Source: JBBTWV01 sp038062615 (GTDB lineage: Bacteria > Patescibacteriota > Gracilibacteria > UBA1369 > UM-FILTER-53-11). From it: a stretch of DNA of 30,024 bases. Below the pieces are notes generated by a model, which worked only from the letters and a program-made list of their open reading frames with translations, searched no databases and was not told the origin of the DNA. The number at the start of each line of letters is the position of its first letter. Positions within the stretch are counted from its first letter, which is position 1. A program made the position numbers and the translations under genes. Positions 16,386 through 24,547 of the stretch are shown in pieces. The DNA lies in assembly GCA_038062615.1 (NCBI GenBank), contig JBBTWV010000038.1, positions 1 to 30,024 of the forward strand, read 5' to 3'.

Positions 16386-16451
16386 AGGAAGGTACTTTGA
16401 CTTTACCAAATACATTCTATACCTTTAGGACGTTATTTTTTAAGCATTATT

Positions 16452-17444
16452 ATGAAAAAAATTGTTGCTTCTCTTATAGCGGTGACGATCTTGGTGTCTG
16501 GTTGCGGTCTTTTTAAAAAATCCCCTCAAGAAACAGTTGACAAGGCATTCCAAAAGTTTGCGGATGTCAAAAAAATGGCTTCCCTGCTGGATTTTAAGGG
16601 CACAGTTCAGTCTCCGGCGGGCGAGCAGCCTGCGAAAATTGATTTTGCTGTAAAGGTAGAAGGAAGCAGTGACGTTTCGGATGCCAAGTCTCCTAAGCTT
16701 GATATGAAATTTACGATCAACGGAACGGCGGATGCGGAGGGCGGTTCTGCCGAGGTGATGCTACGAACCGTGGATAAAAAGATTTTTGTAAATGTGGCAA
16801 GTCTCAAATTGGCCGGTGGACTTGGGGCTCAACTCAATGACCAATTGGCGGCACTCTTTAATAAGTGGTGGTCTTTGCCGATGGGTGAAGGAAATCCATT
16901 GGGAAACCTTACGGAGCAGCAAACTCAGCTTCAAGAGAAATTCAAATCGCTCAAATTTTTTACCAATGCCGTGGAGGATGCGCCGGAGGTTTTACAGGGC
17001 ATTGAGACCACGCGCTATCGTGTAGATCTCAGTAAAGAAGCGCTTAAACAGTTCATCTTAGATCTTGCCCAGTCATCGGGAAATCAGCTGACGCCGGAAG
17101 ATTCCCAAGCAATTTCGGACAGTCTTAATGATGTGGAATTTAGCGGCGCCGTTTGGGTTGGCAATAGCGATGATACGTTGCATCGGATTCGCGGGACGGT
17201 GACGGTTCAGCCCAAGCAGGGGCCGGCCAGTTCTTTTGATATTGATTACACCGGCTGGAATTTTGGCAAGGACGTGGCGGTGCAAATACCGGAAGGCGCA
17301 CAGGAGTTTAATCCGCTCATGCTGGGAATTTTGCTCGGCGGACTCTCTGGCATGGGGGCAGAAGCCACTCCCGAAGCGGTGCCTGCCTTGCCGGGCGCGG
17401 CGGTGGATTCCCCGCTGGGAGCCAGCCAGGTGAAGAAAAAATAA
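16452..17444 (+). CDS. Lipoprotein, LppX/LprG-like fold possible
   Basis: A 330-residue protein with a clear lipoprotein signal: MKKIVASLIAVTILVSGC, lipobox LVSGC with Cys18. It should therefore be lipid-anchored outside the membrane. The body alternates beta strands and helices: FKGTVQSPAGEQPAKIDFAVKV, a charged DMKFTINGTAD strand, RVDLSKEALKQFILDL, and GAVWVGNSDDTLHRIRGTVT. This resembles the half-barrel LppX/LprG or LolA-type lipid-binding fold, but I cannot confirm it by sequence. The C-terminus is Ala/Pro-rich. It is divergent from the CAP-protein gene. A weak TTGACT (16397-16402) lies upstream with a short 15-bp spacer to TATACC. Confidence 0.85.
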   Translation: MKKIVASLIAVTILVSGCGLFKKSPQETVDKAFQKFADVKKMASLLDFKGTVQSPAGEQPAKIDFAVKVEGSSDVSDAKSPKLDMKFTINGTADAEGGSAEVMLRTVDKKIFVNVASLKLAGGLGAQLNDQLAALFNKWWSLPMGEGNPLGNLTEQQTQLQEKFKSLKFFTNAVEDAPEVLQGIETTRYRVDLSKEALKQFILDLAQSSGNQLTPEDSQAISDSLNDVEFSGAVWVGNSDDTLHRIRGTVTVQPKQGPASSFDIDYTGWNFGKDVAVQIPEGAQEFNPLMLGILLGGLSGMGAEATPEAVPALPGAAVDSPLGASQVKKK

Positions 17445-17450
17445 TGGTAT

Positions 17451-17490
17451 GTCATTGCGAATGGAGCGTAAGCGAAGTGAAGCAATCTAG
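17451..17490. repeat. REP-like intergenic palindromic repeat candidate
   Basis: This 40-bp stretch runs from GTCATTGCGA to GAAGCAATCTAG, with ATTGC/GCAAT ends and GCG/GAAG units between. It resembles the GTCATTGCGAGCGAAG...GAAGCAATC type of short repeat I recall from many bacterial genomes. It fills the gap before the cysteine-rich gene. Only one copy is visible here. Confidence 0.45.
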
Positions 17491-17502
17491 CCTATCATTG
17501 CT

Positions 17503-18459
17503 ATGAATTTCCTAGAAGAGCTGGAACGGCTTCGCGCCAAGCAACCACGCAATGCGCTGGTGAATATTGATGCCGAAAACAGCGAGTACTGCAGTTACTG
17601 TTACAAGACTAAAAACGGTTACTTACTGTATGCCAGCGATTACAACGAAGACTGCATAAACTCGTACTTTATTTACCACTGTCGCGACTGTGCCGATTCT
17701 TCCTACTGTCAAAAGTGCGAGCTTCTTTTTGAGTGCGTGGATTGCGATGCCTGCTATAACTTAAATTACTGCCAGGATCTGCGAAACTGCTCCGATTGCG
17801 AGTACTGTTTTGATTTGATCGGTTCCAAAAACTGTTTTGGGTGCGTGGGACTGAGGCAGAAGGAGTACTTCATTTTTAATGAACCGGTGCGCAAAGTTGA
17901 GTACGCGGCAAAAGTGGCCGAGCTGAAGCAGAATATGGAGGATGTTCGCCGGCGCATAGAAGAGCTGCGTCAAAAAGTTCCGGTGCTTTTTATGCACATG
18001 ATGAATAACGACAACTGCATTGGCGATTACGTGTATCAGAGTAAAAATAGTTTTGCCTGTTTTGATGCCAAGCAAGTGGAGGACTGTTATTTTTCCAACA
18101 ATATTATTGAGACCAAGGACTCTACGGACTGTTCCAATATTTATTTTGGAAATGAGCTGGATTACGAGTGTGTGGCAAATACCTACCTTTATAACTGTAA
18201 TTACTGCTACAGCTGTTTTGAGTCACGCGATTTGGAATACTGTGAGCAGGCTCACAACTCTCATGATCTTTTTGGGTGCGTTTACCAAAAACGCGCGGAG
18301 TATAAAATCCTCAATGAGCCGTATAAAAAGGAAGATTACTTTAAAAAAGTGGCGGAGATTAAAGATCAGATGAAGGCTGAGGGAACATATGGGCGCATGT
18401 TGCCTTCTACTTTTCCTTATGAAGACAGCTTAGCGGCCAGTTTTTGGCCGAAAGGGTAA
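17503..18459 (+). CDS. Cysteine-rich repeat protein with internal duplication
   Basis: A 318-residue protein with 26 cysteines, most spaced 3-7 residues apart in YC/DC/NC pairs (SEYCSYCYK, CRDCADSSYCQKCELLFEC). There is no signal peptide and no membrane helix. It has two halves, each ending in the same module: KNCFGCVGLRQKEYFIFNEP plus a helix (about 109-144), and LFGCVYQKRAEYKILNEP plus a helix (about 257-293). Regular short rungs suggest a right-handed beta-helix, with cysteines either stacked or binding metal. Histidines are scarce, so a pure Cys site (Zn or Fe-S) or disulphides are the options. I know similar proteins only as uncharacterised families of candidate-phyla bacteria. A REP-like repeat lies just upstream. 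Confidence 0.85.
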   Translation: MNFLEELERLRAKQPRNALVNIDAENSEYCSYCYKTKNGYLLYASDYNEDCINSYFIYHCRDCADSSYCQKCELLFECVDCDACYNLNYCQDLRNCSDCEYCFDLIGSKNCFGCVGLRQKEYFIFNEPVRKVEYAAKVAELKQNMEDVRRRIEELRQKVPVLFMHMMNNDNCIGDYVYQSKNSFACFDAKQVEDCYFSNNIIETKDSTDCSNIYFGNELDYECVANTYLYNCNYCYSCFESRDLEYCEQAHNSHDLFGCVYQKRAEYKILNEPYKKEDYFKKVAEIKDQMKAEGTYGRMLPSTFPYEDSLAASFWPKG

Positions 18460-18469
18460 GGTTTTCCGT

Positions 18470-18497
18470 TTGACATAGGGGAATAAAGAGCTATCAT
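18470..18497 (+). promoter_or_regulatory. Promoter of the tandem paralogue pair
   Basis: TTGACA (18470-18475, consensus), 16-bp spacer, TATCAT (18492-18497). Transcription should start near 18504, about 20 nt before the ATG at 18525. Confidence 0.7.
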
Positions 18498-18524
18498 GCT
18501 CTCTTCATTTTTTAATCCTTATTT

Positions 18525-19196
18525 ATGGCTATTGCTACTCCAGAGGGAAGATCTTTATCAGAAATTTTAGAAGCAAGCGGAAATCGTTGGAATTATAGTC
18601 GAGAGAGAGATGGTGGAAGATATTCACTAGAATTAAAGATGAGCGCAAGTTATGAGGCTGCAGAATTGGCTGAAGTTCCCGAGTATGAACGAGATGACTA
18701 CCGAGGTGATCCTGTTGATTGTGTGGTACTTGAAGGGGAAGACGACAAATATAGAATAGCTATGGGAAGTCGCGGAAAATCCACGCCGCCAGTAGGCGCG
18801 GGTGAATTACCTCATGGTATCAAAGTTATTTTTGATTTAAATGGGAATGTTCTAGGCGCTTTTGGCGCACAAGTTAGGGGTGGTGAACAAGAGCTGGAAA
18901 AAATCGATTTGGAATCTGATGTCTTGAAAGCTTTGATGGATGAAATATTAACAAAAGGCATATCTCAAGGTGATTTTTCTGTTTTGGCTACACACGGGAA
19001 TGAAGCCAAAGCTCTAAGCGCTGACCAAAAGGCGGAAGAGCTTGAACTCAAAGCAAGGGGGTTAAGAGAGGTGGCGAAATTATTAAGAGATGAAAGGGCA
19101 GAGATATCTCATAGATTACGAGCAAGAATAGAGGAGCTAGGTGGTAATTTTGAGAGTTTTTTGCAGGAACAGATTGGGCCAAAGGCAAAACCGTGA
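18525..19196 (+). CDS. Hypothetical protein, tandem paralogue A
   Basis: A 223-residue protein I do not recognise, clearly related to the next gene. Shared landmarks in the same order are a WNYSRERDGGRYSLELK opening (about 22-38), a central PHGIKVIFDLNGNVLGAF strand pair (about 95-112), KGISQGDFSVLATHG (about 148-162), a charged coiled-coil-like helix (about 168-213) and a terminal LQEQIGP. No signal peptide or membrane segment. Base composition is more AT-rich than the flanking genes. A strong promoter precedes it, and no Shine-Dalgarno is seen. Confidence 0.85.
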   Translation: MAIATPEGRSLSEILEASGNRWNYSRERDGGRYSLELKMSASYEAAELAEVPEYERDDYRGDPVDCVVLEGEDDKYRIAMGSRGKSTPPVGAGELPHGIKVIFDLNGNVLGAFGAQVRGGEQELEKIDLESDVLKALMDEILTKGISQGDFSVLATHGNEAKALSADQKAEELELKARGLREVAKLLRDERAEISHRLRARIEELGGNFESFLQEQIGPKAKP

Positions 19197-19213
19197 GTTC
19201 ATCTTTTTTTCAT
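19195..19213 (+). repeat. 19-bp repeat, copy 1, before paralogue B
   Basis: GAGTTCATCTTTTTTTCAT, identical to 19922-19940. It overlaps the stop of paralogue A and forms the leader of paralogue B. A related TTCATTTTTTAAT precedes paralogue A, so each gene copy carries a similar U-rich leader. Confidence 0.7.
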
Positions 19214-19222
19214 TTTTAATTT

Positions 19223-19891
19223 ATGAGTGTCCTTGTGCCACGTGAAGGATCATTAAAAGTAGCTCTTCAGGAAGGTGGTGGAGGATGGACGTATAATCGG
19301 GTCAGTGATGATGGCAGGTATCTATTGGAATTAAAAACTGTTTGGTCTGTAGAAGTGGCGGACGATTATGGATTAAATCCAACTGATTTTACTAACAGTT
19401 TTATGTTGCCGCCTAGTGGTTGCATCATCCTTAATGGTCAAGATAAAAGGTGCAAAAGTGCTAGAACAAGTGGAAGCGATATATGCCGAGATATGAACGA
19501 GTTGCCCGCTTCCTTTATGGCTGTTTTCGATTTAGATGCAAATGTTATAGCTCTGGCGGAAAGAAAAGGTAATGCATTTAGGCTTCTAAAAGTAACAAAC
19601 GTACCTAATGAAGCGCTGTCAAATTTAATAACTGAAATATTAGAAAGAGGCATTTCTTATAATGATTTTAGCGTTTTAGCAGAAAGCGGCGGGAACGTAT
19701 CTAATGCTCAAAAAGCATTAGGGGAAGCTCTTGAATTAGAAACTCGGGCCGCCGAATTAAGGGTAAAAGCCGATAGATTGCTGTCTGAACGGAGTGAACT
19801 CATCAGTGTTTTGCGAGCAAAATTTAATGCTTTAGGTCTTGATTTGGGAAAAGTATTGAAAGAGCAGATAGGGCCGAACGTAGAGCTCTAA
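19223..19891 (+). CDS. Hypothetical protein, tandem paralogue B
   Basis: A 222-residue paralogue of the preceding gene, with matching blocks WTYNRVSDDGRYLLELK, ASFMAVFDLDANVIAL, ERGISYNDFSVLAESGG, a coiled-coil-like helix rich in A, E, L and R (about 165-207), and the terminal LKEQIGP. The middle (about 45-95) differs most and carries extra cysteines (CIILNGQDKRCKS...DICRDM) not found in A, so the copies have diverged, perhaps in ligand or partner. The C-terminal helix suggests homo- or hetero-oligomers. It starts 26 bp after A and is probably transcribed with it. Function unknown. Confidence 0.85.
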   Translation: MSVLVPREGSLKVALQEGGGGWTYNRVSDDGRYLLELKTVWSVEVADDYGLNPTDFTNSFMLPPSGCIILNGQDKRCKSARTSGSDICRDMNELPASFMAVFDLDANVIALAERKGNAFRLLKVTNVPNEALSNLITEILERGISYNDFSVLAESGGNVSNAQKALGEALELETRAAELRVKADRLLSERSELISVLRAKFNALGLDLGKVLKEQIGPNVEL

Positions 19892-19921
19892 AATATATTT
19901 GGACCGCAGTTTGTGTTAAGC

Positions 19922-19940
19922 GAGTTCATCTTTTTTTCAT
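19922..19940 (+). repeat. 19-bp repeat, copy 2, after paralogue B
   Basis: Identical to 19195-19213 and 727 bp downstream of it, one gene-plus-spacer unit away, marking the period of the tandem duplication. It lies in the 82-bp gap before comEC. Confidence 0.7.
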
Positions 19941-19973
19941 AAAAATTTCATCTTTGTTTGATAGGGTGAAGGG

Positions 19974-21179
19974 ATGAAATGGAGAAGGTGGATTTTTTGG
20001 TTTGTTTTTGGTTCGGCAATTTTTGCGGTCAGGTATGCGTGGGCTTTGCCAAAGTTTGATGCCAATTATGCTGGCACTTATCGAGGCAGGGAGCTCACCA
20101 TGGAGGGGCAGGTTACTTTGCCGCCGGAAGAGTCCTCCACCCAGCTTCAAATTGACGTTGAACGCTTTAAACTGCTGGGAAGCTGGTACTTTTTGCATGG
20201 AGTAGTGTTGGTTCGTGTGCCCATTGGCGGTGAGAGGTTTCACTATGGAGACAAAATCCGGGTCATTGGCCGTTTAGACGAGCCGTTTCGCGCGGATCCG
20301 CGCATAGCGGCGGTTGTTGGTAAGGCAAAAATTCAGCTTTTAGAAAACGGAGAAATAGTTCGTACTTTGGGGCAACACATTATTGCCGGCTTAGCCGATG
20401 TAAAAGGATTTTTTATTGGCCGTCTCAATGCCGTTTTTCCGGAACCGGCTTCAAGCTTTGCCGCGGGTATTTTGTTTGGCTCGAGAAGTTCTTTGCCTAA
20501 AAATATTGTGAATGATTTTAAGCAAACGGGCCTTACGCATATTTTGGCGCTTTCTGGGTATAACATTGTCATCCTTATTACCTTTATTGAGTCACTGCTT
20601 TCTTTTTTGAATCGTCGCTGGAGAAATATTTTTGCGCTCATTTTTATTTTTGTCTTCACGTTGCTTGTGGGTGCCGGGGCTTCTGTGGTGCGCGCAGCCA
20701 TTATGGGCTCCCTCGGGCTTTTCGCCAGAATCTTTGGCCGCCCCTCCGCTGGGCTGCGCGCGCTTTTCATAACCGGTTACATCATGATTCTGTTTGATCC
20801 ATTTCTGTTACTCTACGATATTGGATTCCAGCTTTCGTTTGGCGCCACGGCGGGGATTTTGCTGTTCACCAATCCACTCAAAAAACGTCTCGCATTTTTG
20901 CCCAACTGGTTGGGAATGCGTGACTCCTTTACCACCACTACCGCAGCGCAAGCTTTTACCCTTCCACTTATTATCTTTTACTTCCAAGGATTTTCCATCG
21001 TCACGCCGGCTGCCAATTTAGTAGTTTTGCCCTTTATGCCCATTCTCATGCTCGGCAGTTTTTTGGCTTTGCTCATAGGCAAAATCCCCGCCGCCCCGAC
21101 GCTCTTAATATTCGACGCCGTGTTGGCCGTTATTCATTTTTTCGCCTCACTCCCGTTTTCTTTTGTTTCCTGGGCTTGA
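19974..21179 (+). CDS. comEC: ComEC/Rec2-type DNA uptake channel, short form
   Basis: ComEC carries single-stranded DNA across the cytoplasmic membrane during natural transformation. The 401 residues contain one N-terminal membrane helix (about 6-25), a soluble OB-like domain (about 35-125) and the Competence domain (about 150-401) with several helices. The family signatures are GLTHILALSGYNI (186-198) and GAGASVVRAAIMG (233-245), followed by YDIGFQLSFGATAGILLF. Full-length ComEC proteins are usually far longer and end in a metallo-beta-lactamase-like nuclease domain; that domain is absent. Its last 46 bp overlap the convergent methyltransferase gene. Confidence 0.93.
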   Translation: MKWRRWIFWFVFGSAIFAVRYAWALPKFDANYAGTYRGRELTMEGQVTLPPEESSTQLQIDVERFKLLGSWYFLHGVVLVRVPIGGERFHYGDKIRVIGRLDEPFRADPRIAAVVGKAKIQLLENGEIVRTLGQHIIAGLADVKGFFIGRLNAVFPEPASSFAAGILFGSRSSLPKNIVNDFKQTGLTHILALSGYNIVILITFIESLLSFLNRRWRNIFALIFIFVFTLLVGAGASVVRAAIMGSLGLFARIFGRPSAGLRALFITGYIMILFDPFLLLYDIGFQLSFGATAGILLFTNPLKKRLAFLPNWLGMRDSFTTTTAAQAFTLPLIIFYFQGFSIVTPAANLVVLPFMPILMLGSFLALLIGKIPAAPTLLIFDAVLAVIHFFASLPFSFVSWA

Positions 21180-21727
21180 GGATCCTCATAACTCTTTGGT
21201 GCCTCATACACCAAAATCCGCGAATAATTTTTAGCCGGATCCTTTGGCTCAATGTGTATAGGCGTCCAGCCATCAATGGCAAAAGCATACGAAACTACCA
21301 GCGTTCCGGGCTTCAGCTCGGCTTCAAATTTCGGCTTCATGACTTGCAAAACCTCAGGCATCAAATAAAAAACAAGCACCTTGGCATTAGAATAATCAAT
21401 TCGCCTGAAATCCCTAAAAAGAATTTTGGATTTGGATCTCAAAATAAAATTTTTCACTCGACCCATAAAATAAATGAGCGGCGAAAGTTCCAAGCCAATC
21501 GCATCGGCGCCGTAATCCCGCGCGGCCATGTGCACCAAACGTCCGTCGCCACAGCCAAGATCATATAAACGATCGCCGCGCTTCAGCTTGGCCAACTCCA
21601 GCATGCGCTTCACTCGCGCGTTGGGTGTTGGCACCCACGGCGCTCCGCTTATCAATGCCATCAAAGTGGGAATCAAAATGATAATAAAAAGCACCAGCTC
21701 AATATAAAAAACCATTCGTTCAGTCAT
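21134..21727 (-). CDS. Membrane-anchored class I SAM-dependent methyltransferase (copy 1)
   Basis: A 197-residue protein: one N-terminal membrane helix (about 6-27), then a compact Rossmann methyltransferase core. Motif I is YDLGCGDGRLVHMAAR (Asp56-Arg63), followed by an acidic IGLELSP loop and ILFRDFRRIDYSNAKVLVFYLMPEVL, then the beta-hairpin strands GTLVVSYAFAIDG. The SAM site looks intact; the substrate is unknown. The C-terminus is charged. It begins 5 nt after the true stop of its paralogue (copy 2) and both have the same architecture, so they probably arose by tandem duplication and form an operon. It overlaps the end of comEC by 46 bp on the opposite strand. Confidence 0.88.
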   Translation of the reverse strand: MTERMVFYIELVLFIIILIPTLMALISGAPWVPTPNARVKRMLELAKLKRGDRLYDLGCGDGRLVHMAARDYGADAIGLELSPLIYFMGRVKNFILRSKSKILFRDFRRIDYSNAKVLVFYLMPEVLQVMKPKFEAELKPGTLVVSYAFAIDGWTPIHIEPKDPAKNYSRILVYEAPKSYEDPQAQETKENGSEAKK

Positions 21728-21732
21728 AATAA

Positions 21733-22283
21733 TTACATCTCATACAAATAAATCGTGGGTAATCCCTTGGCTTTATCGCGTGCAAAAACTTTGCTGGGTT
21801 TAAGCCCCGGAATGTGAAACGTGTTGCTGATGATGCGCGTGCCNNNNNNNNNNGCGTGCCACGTCTACATTCTTTTTTTAATTTTATGGCCAGTTGCGGC
21901 ATGACGCTGGGAATCAAATAACAAAAAATCACATTGGCTTGTGCAAAATTAGCATGAAACAAACTTTTAAATTGGATTTTGGCGGAGGACCTCGCCAAAA
22001 ATTTTCGCAGTATCGCAAGCAAGTACACCAACGGCGCAACTTCAAACCCCATTGTTTTTACGCGTGCCTTTTTCTCGGCCGCAAGAAGCAAGCGTCCATC
22101 GCCGCAGCCTAAATCAAAAACCATTTCTTTGGATTTGAGCTTAGCCACCGCCAGCATTTTTTCAATAGCCTTCCTGCGCGACGGCACGTAGGGAACTTGA
22201 AAAACGACGTGCACGGCCACGGTTACGATAAGGAGCAACAAAAAGATCATTTGCCCCGCCAGCATGATATCGCCAAAGCTCAT
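21733..22283 (-). CDS. Membrane-anchored methyltransferase (copy 2), interrupted by assembly gap
   Basis: Paralogue of the neighbouring methyltransferase: membrane helix at about 9-30, motif I FDLGCGDGRLLLAAE (Asp57 onward), an MGFEVAPLVYLL loop, and ANVIFCYLIPSVM. Ten N (21844-21853) interrupt it after KLKKECRRGT. The bases GCGTGCC occur on both sides of the N run. If this is a 7-bp contig overlap, the gene continues in frame as RIISNTFHIPGLKPSKVF and ends LYEM at TAA (21733-21735), giving 177 residues that align without gaps to the paralogue (KPGTLVVSYAFAIDG against RRGTRIISNTFHIPG). Read straight through the N run, the frame is wrong and runs to 21720. Probably intact in the organism. Confidence 0.85.
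21844..21853. other. Assembly gap (10 N) flanked by duplicated GCGTGCC
   Basis: The seven bases before the gap (21837-21843) and after it (21854-21860) are identical. A scaffolder-inserted gap between contigs that actually overlap explains this, and removal of 17 nt restores the reading frame of the methyltransferase. Confidence 0.9.
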
Positions 22284-22293
22284 AATTCATTCT

Positions 22294-22311
22294 ATTGTAA
22301 CAGATTGTTAC
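22294..22311 (-). promoter_or_regulatory. Extended -10 with overlapping inverted repeat, methyltransferase operon
   Basis: Minus strand TGT-TACAAT (22302-22294), 10 nt before the ATG at 22283. It overlaps the inverted repeat GTAACA-GAT-TGTTAC (22297-22311), a plausible operator placed to block the promoter. Sequence features seen; roles inferred. Confidence 0.45.
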
Positions 22312-22354
22312 CTGAAAATCTATCGTTTATGGTATCGCGGCGCGAAATTCTAGT

Positions 22355-22383
22355 TTGTCAAAACCTGCCTTTTTTGTTTTAAT
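22355..22383 (+). promoter_or_regulatory. Promoter for the 712-aa protein gene
   Basis: TTGTCA (22355-22360), 17-bp spacer, TTTAAT (22378-22383); the start codon is at 22406. A perfect 10-bp palindrome CGCTTAAGCG (22390-22399) covers the predicted transcription start and short leader, and could be an operator or leader hairpin. Confidence 0.55.
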
Positions 22384-22405
22384 GAAGCCCGCTTAAGCGA
22401 ATTTT

Positions 22406-24544
22406 ATGCCGACAAAAACATTACAAAGCTTTCCGGCACAAGATCCAGATACAGCGGCTACCCAAGCCATGGAAGTTCCTGGCGATGAAGCCGGAGCGTA
22501 TGCTCAGCCGCTTGATCCTAATAAACCACGTTACAAAGGAGATATTCCTTCATTTCCGTCTTGGCGAGCAGGTCCTACAGATGCGAGGAGGAATGGCCGC
22601 CACTCGCCTCATGCAAACGAAACAGCTTTAACTCAGCCCATGGCGCAAGTAAGTGATGCGGTAGCGGCTGCCGTTCCCGCTACTCATCCTGCCGAATCTA
22701 ACGGCACGCCAACCCAAGCCGAAGATGGAACATTTAACATTACAAGACCTCCGAATGAACGCGGAAGCCTTAGCCGACTTTTTGCCAGGCCGCGGCAAGC
22801 CGAACGTGAAATTTCACGGACTCTCATTGCCGCGCCAGATAATCGTTTTGAAGTTTACGAAGAGGCGTATGTCCAACTGTGTACTGCTCCTAATGCGGCT
22901 TCTGCTATTAGATTACTGCCGGAATACACGCAGTTTGTTTTTGACACCTACTACCGTGAGCATGGCGGCGTGGAAGCTCTGCGCCGGACCATGAAATACT
23001 TTGAAGGAGTAAACAAAGATGCCGTGCAGGGATTTTTTCAATATTGCCAAGATCTTCCGTATCCTCATGCGGCAGAAAAAATTGGTATTGAGAGAAGGGG
23101 AGGACTTGGTGCAAGTTTGGTTCAAGAGGAAATTATTCGATTCAATGTTTGGACAGAAACACCAAGGGTTGTTGTTCTGACGGAGAACGAGGCTACCGCC
23201 GCATCAGTGGCTTACGATGAAAATATTCGCTTGTGGGGACAGAATGATGAAAAGAATTGGTTATCACGCAAGTTATCAGAGCACGGCCGAAAGCATCCCT
23301 TCATGGCGGGATTAGAAAATGGTGCGGTCATTTCTGCCGGCATGGTGGAGGTGGCCAGCGCGGTCTCAAACGCTCTGGGTGATAATAATAATGTTCTATT
23401 AGGTGGTGCCGCGGCAGTAGGAGCCATTCTTCCTGCGGCTTTGGGATATCTTAAACGCCAACGCTTTAATGCCAGTTCTGAGCTTGCGCTTGAAAGACAA
23501 AAAGCTGTGAATGCGGCTCAGAAAGAGGCATTTGGTTATGGTGATGAGAAAAACTTTGAACGCAGTGAACGAGGTCTTCTTTCTTCCCTGCGCAAAAACA
23601 TTTGGGGAAGGGTTGCAGGAGTTATGGCTGGCGCCGCGGATCTTGCGGTGAAAGTTCTAGCTGGAGCTGGCGACTTGGCAATAAAAACTTCACTTGCGTT
23701 GGGTGGTCAGCCTGGTTCACCGGCACGCACGGATCTGCATCCTGATGGCGTGCCGCAAGATGCGAGTGCGTATGTCGCTACGCTTGATCCAGACCAGGCG
23801 GCAAAATCCTTCGGGGATTTCCGACTCGATTTACAGTTTGAGCCACCAAAAATGGACGATGGCTCTGACGTTGGTGCTCCTCCTCCGCCACCAGCAGTTG
23901 CGGCCGCCCCTGCGGTAGCTCCCACGGCTCCTCCAGCCCCAGCTTTTCATCCACCAGCTCGTCTGCCACCGAGGGAACCAGGAATGCGATCTCATACCGA
24001 TATTGGTATTGATGTCAGCGACTTGCCATTGATGACTCGAGATATTTCTGCCTTTCTCACTCGCCTCACTCTTGATCAAAATGCGGAGCGAGCTGCGCTT
24101 ACTCAATTTAATACTCATGCAAAAGAATGGGTGGTAGACCGGCTCCAAGACGGCGGTGCCAAAACGGTTTCGGAAGGCATAGAACAAGCCATACCTCATC
24201 ATGCATCTCGCGCCTTACACTTTATGATGGAAAGAATCGATGTGAATGAACTCACGCAAGCTTGTACTCGGCAGGGGATGGATCTGAATAATCAAGCTTG
24301 GTACGCTCATGCTCGCCAACTTTTACTTCCAAATCCTCGTTGGACAGAACTTGTGGGAGCACCGGGCACCACGACTTTTGCTCAGCTCAAAGCTACTTAT
24401 CAAAATCATCCGGTAGTTTTCCAGAGAATTCATGCGGAAATGTTAAGTGCGCTTTTGACTCAAAAATCTCCAGCCGAAATGGCGCGAATTATTGCTCAAA
24501 CGAACACGGCTGTTCCGCCGCCAATTCCCGCCGACGCGGAATAA
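22406..24544 (+). CDS. Hypothetical 712-aa protein with Ala/Gly-rich hydrophobic segments
   Basis: I do not recognise this protein. Residues 1-125 are polar and disordered-looking (rich in P, A, T). Residues about 130-295 are a helical, probably folded domain. Residues about 301-349 hold two Ala/Gly/Val-rich hydrophobic segments around ALGDNNNV, and about 400-434 an amphipathic repeat (AGVMAGAADLAVKVLAGAGD). A Pro/Ala linker follows (about 490-525), then a helical C-terminal domain of about 190 residues. There is no signal peptide at the N-terminus. The hydrophobic hairpin could insert into the membrane. It has its own promoter and converges, with 3 bp between, on an equally unfamiliar 505-aa protein. 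Confidence 0.8.
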   Translation: MPTKTLQSFPAQDPDTAATQAMEVPGDEAGAYAQPLDPNKPRYKGDIPSFPSWRAGPTDARRNGRHSPHANETALTQPMAQVSDAVAAAVPATHPAESNGTPTQAEDGTFNITRPPNERGSLSRLFARPRQAEREISRTLIAAPDNRFEVYEEAYVQLCTAPNAASAIRLLPEYTQFVFDTYYREHGGVEALRRTMKYFEGVNKDAVQGFFQYCQDLPYPHAAEKIGIERRGGLGASLVQEEIIRFNVWTETPRVVVLTENEATAASVAYDENIRLWGQNDEKNWLSRKLSEHGRKHPFMAGLENGAVISAGMVEVASAVSNALGDNNNVLLGGAAAVGAILPAALGYLKRQRFNASSELALERQKAVNAAQKEAFGYGDEKNFERSERGLLSSLRKNIWGRVAGVMAGAADLAVKVLAGAGDLAIKTSLALGGQPGSPARTDLHPDGVPQDASAYVATLDPDQAAKSFGDFRLDLQFEPPKMDDGSDVGAPPPPPAVAAAPAVAPTAPPAPAFHPPARLPPREPGMRSHTDIGIDVSDLPLMTRDISAFLTRLTLDQNAERAALTQFNTHAKEWVVDRLQDGGAKTVSEGIEQAIPHHASRALHFMMERIDVNELTQACTRQGMDLNNQAWYAHARQLLLPNPRWTELVGAPGTTTFAQLKATYQNHPVVFQRIHAEMLSALLTQKSPAEMARIIAQTNTAVPPPIPADAE

Positions 24545-24547
24545 TTT

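Noticed and set aside
21720..21843. C-terminus of methyltransferase copy 2 as read straight through the N run
   Set aside because: The frame depends on the arbitrary length of the N run; the alternative frame matches the paralogue and ends at 21733.
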